From: Bacillota bacterium
Lineage (GTDB): Bacteria > Bacillota > Bacilli > Bacillales_B > DSM-18226
Reading direction: 5' to 3'
Length of the DNA: 5,227 bases
Assembly (NCBI GenBank): GCA_030705665.1
Contig: JAUZQA010000318.1
Location: 1 to 5,227 of the forward strand
Part shown: piece by piece, positions 4,787 to 5,227 of the stretch
How the letters are laid out: each line of letters starts with the position of its first letter
How positions within the stretch are numbered: position 1 is the first letter of the stretch
The notes under the pieces: generated by a model
Told to the model about the DNA's origin: nothing
Database searches by the model: none
The model's input: only the letters and a program-made list of their open reading frames with translations
Position numbers and translations under genes: made by a program

Positions 4787-5227
4787 ATGGTGAAATCATA
4801 TCCTTTCTCCGTAAAAGCGGCCCTCATTGGTACAGCCATTTCCTCAGTTGCTTGTTTTTCAGATAATGGCTTGAATTGAATCGCTCCTACCTGATAGCCA
4901 ATTTTCTGCAAATGCTCTTTCGTGACCTCGGTTAAAGGGTGAATCTTCGCCTTAAGGTCATCCTGATTATTTTTAAAGGTAATCGATAAATTCCGATTGA
5001 CAGCAGAAATGGAAATTCCGACTACTCCAAGCTTTTTCGTTTCTAGCAAAAAGGTTAAATTGCAGTTTTCCCAATCAAGCTTTTCGCCTTTTTTCTGCGA
5101 ATTCACATAAACTTTTACATTCTCAACCTGCTTGTTTAAGAGAATCGGTAACTGCATAAACAGGTTTTGAACGCTGGAACTGTCCGGTTTATTCAGTAAT
5201 TGCTGCCCGGTAATGGTTGCCAAAGCC
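4783..5227 (-). CDS. FliK/YlqG-like flagellar hook-length-control-type protein, C-terminal part (5' end outside window)
   Basis: The reading frame is open at the right edge, so the true N-terminus lies outside the window and an internal TTG near the edge should not be taken as the start. The visible ~147 residues resemble the globular C-terminal domain of FliK-type proteins. They contain beta-rich segments (LDWENCNLTFLLETKKLG, then VVGISISAVNRNLSITFKN), a helix region, and a GYQVGAIQF strand near the end, which fits the FliK C-domain pattern of a late 'GF.LG...V' strand. FliK senses hook length and switches the export gate FlhB to filament substrates. In B. subtilis a YlqG protein of this general kind precedes YlqH, and the same pairing appears here: the TGA stop overlaps the next gene's ATG by 4 nt. 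The domain assignment is by eye. Whether this is the main FliK or a YlqG paralogue cannot be decided from the fragment, although the pairing favours YlqG. Confidence 0.6.
   Translation of the reverse strand, partial: ALATITGQQLLNKPDSSSVQNLFMQLPILLNKQVENVKVYVNSQKKGEKLDWENCNLTFLLETKKLGVVGISISAVNRNLSITFKNNQDDLKAKIHPLTEVTKEHLQKIGYQVGAIQFKPLSEKQATEEMAVPMRAAFTEKGYDFTI

Noticed and set aside
1..5227. Search for CRISPR arrays, insertion sequences, tRNA/rRNA, riboswitches or defence genes
   Set aside because: No spaced direct repeats, transposase-like frames, terminal inverted repeats or structured RNA genes were seen. Nearly all the sequence is explained by flagellar genes and short intergenic regions.

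Overview
The window is a late-flagellar (filament, cap and chaperone) locus from a low-GC, Gram-positive Bacillota bacterium, most likely in or near the Bacillales. The evidence is the AT-rich sequence, strong AGGAGG-type Shine-Dalgarno (SD) sites with some TTG starts, sigma-D-type promoters (GCCGATAT-like -10 boxes), and proteins that resemble Bacillus FliD, FliT, Hag, YaaR and YlqH. All eight genes lie on the minus strand, so transcription runs from right to left.

In transcription order: (1) the C-terminal part of a FliK/YlqG-like protein, cut by the right edge; (2) a 98-aa protein resembling only the FlhB C-terminal domain (YlqH type), whose ATG overlaps the previous stop as ATGA; (3) a divergent FliS-like chaperone gene with a good sigma-D promoter candidate that begins at the ylqH stop codon; (4) a 315-aa flagellin starting only 16 nt after the fliS stop, followed by a terminator; (5) a YaaR/DUF327 gene with its own terminator; (6) fliD, the filament cap, with a near-consensus sigma-D promoter; (7) fliT, the likely FliD chaperone, followed by a terminator; (8) a 70-aa protein with Sm/LSm-like motifs, preceded by a strong SD and a TTG start.

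The genes form a coherent export and assembly module. FliS would guard flagellin before export, FliT would guard the cap protein FliD, and FliD caps the growing filament. The FliK-like and FlhB-C-like proteins belong to families that tune type III export specificity, but these versions are divergent and their role is unsettled.

The layout differs from the B. subtilis flaG-fliD-fliS-fliT order. No fliS lies between fliD and fliT; the only fliS here sits directly before flagellin. A YaaR gene occupies the flagellin-fliD interval, where flaG is often found. The promoter placement upstream of fliS also implies that the start codon used depends on which transcript is made. I see no mobile element, CRISPR array, RNA gene or defence system. 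The novelty here is in gene arrangement and regulation, not in a wholly new system.
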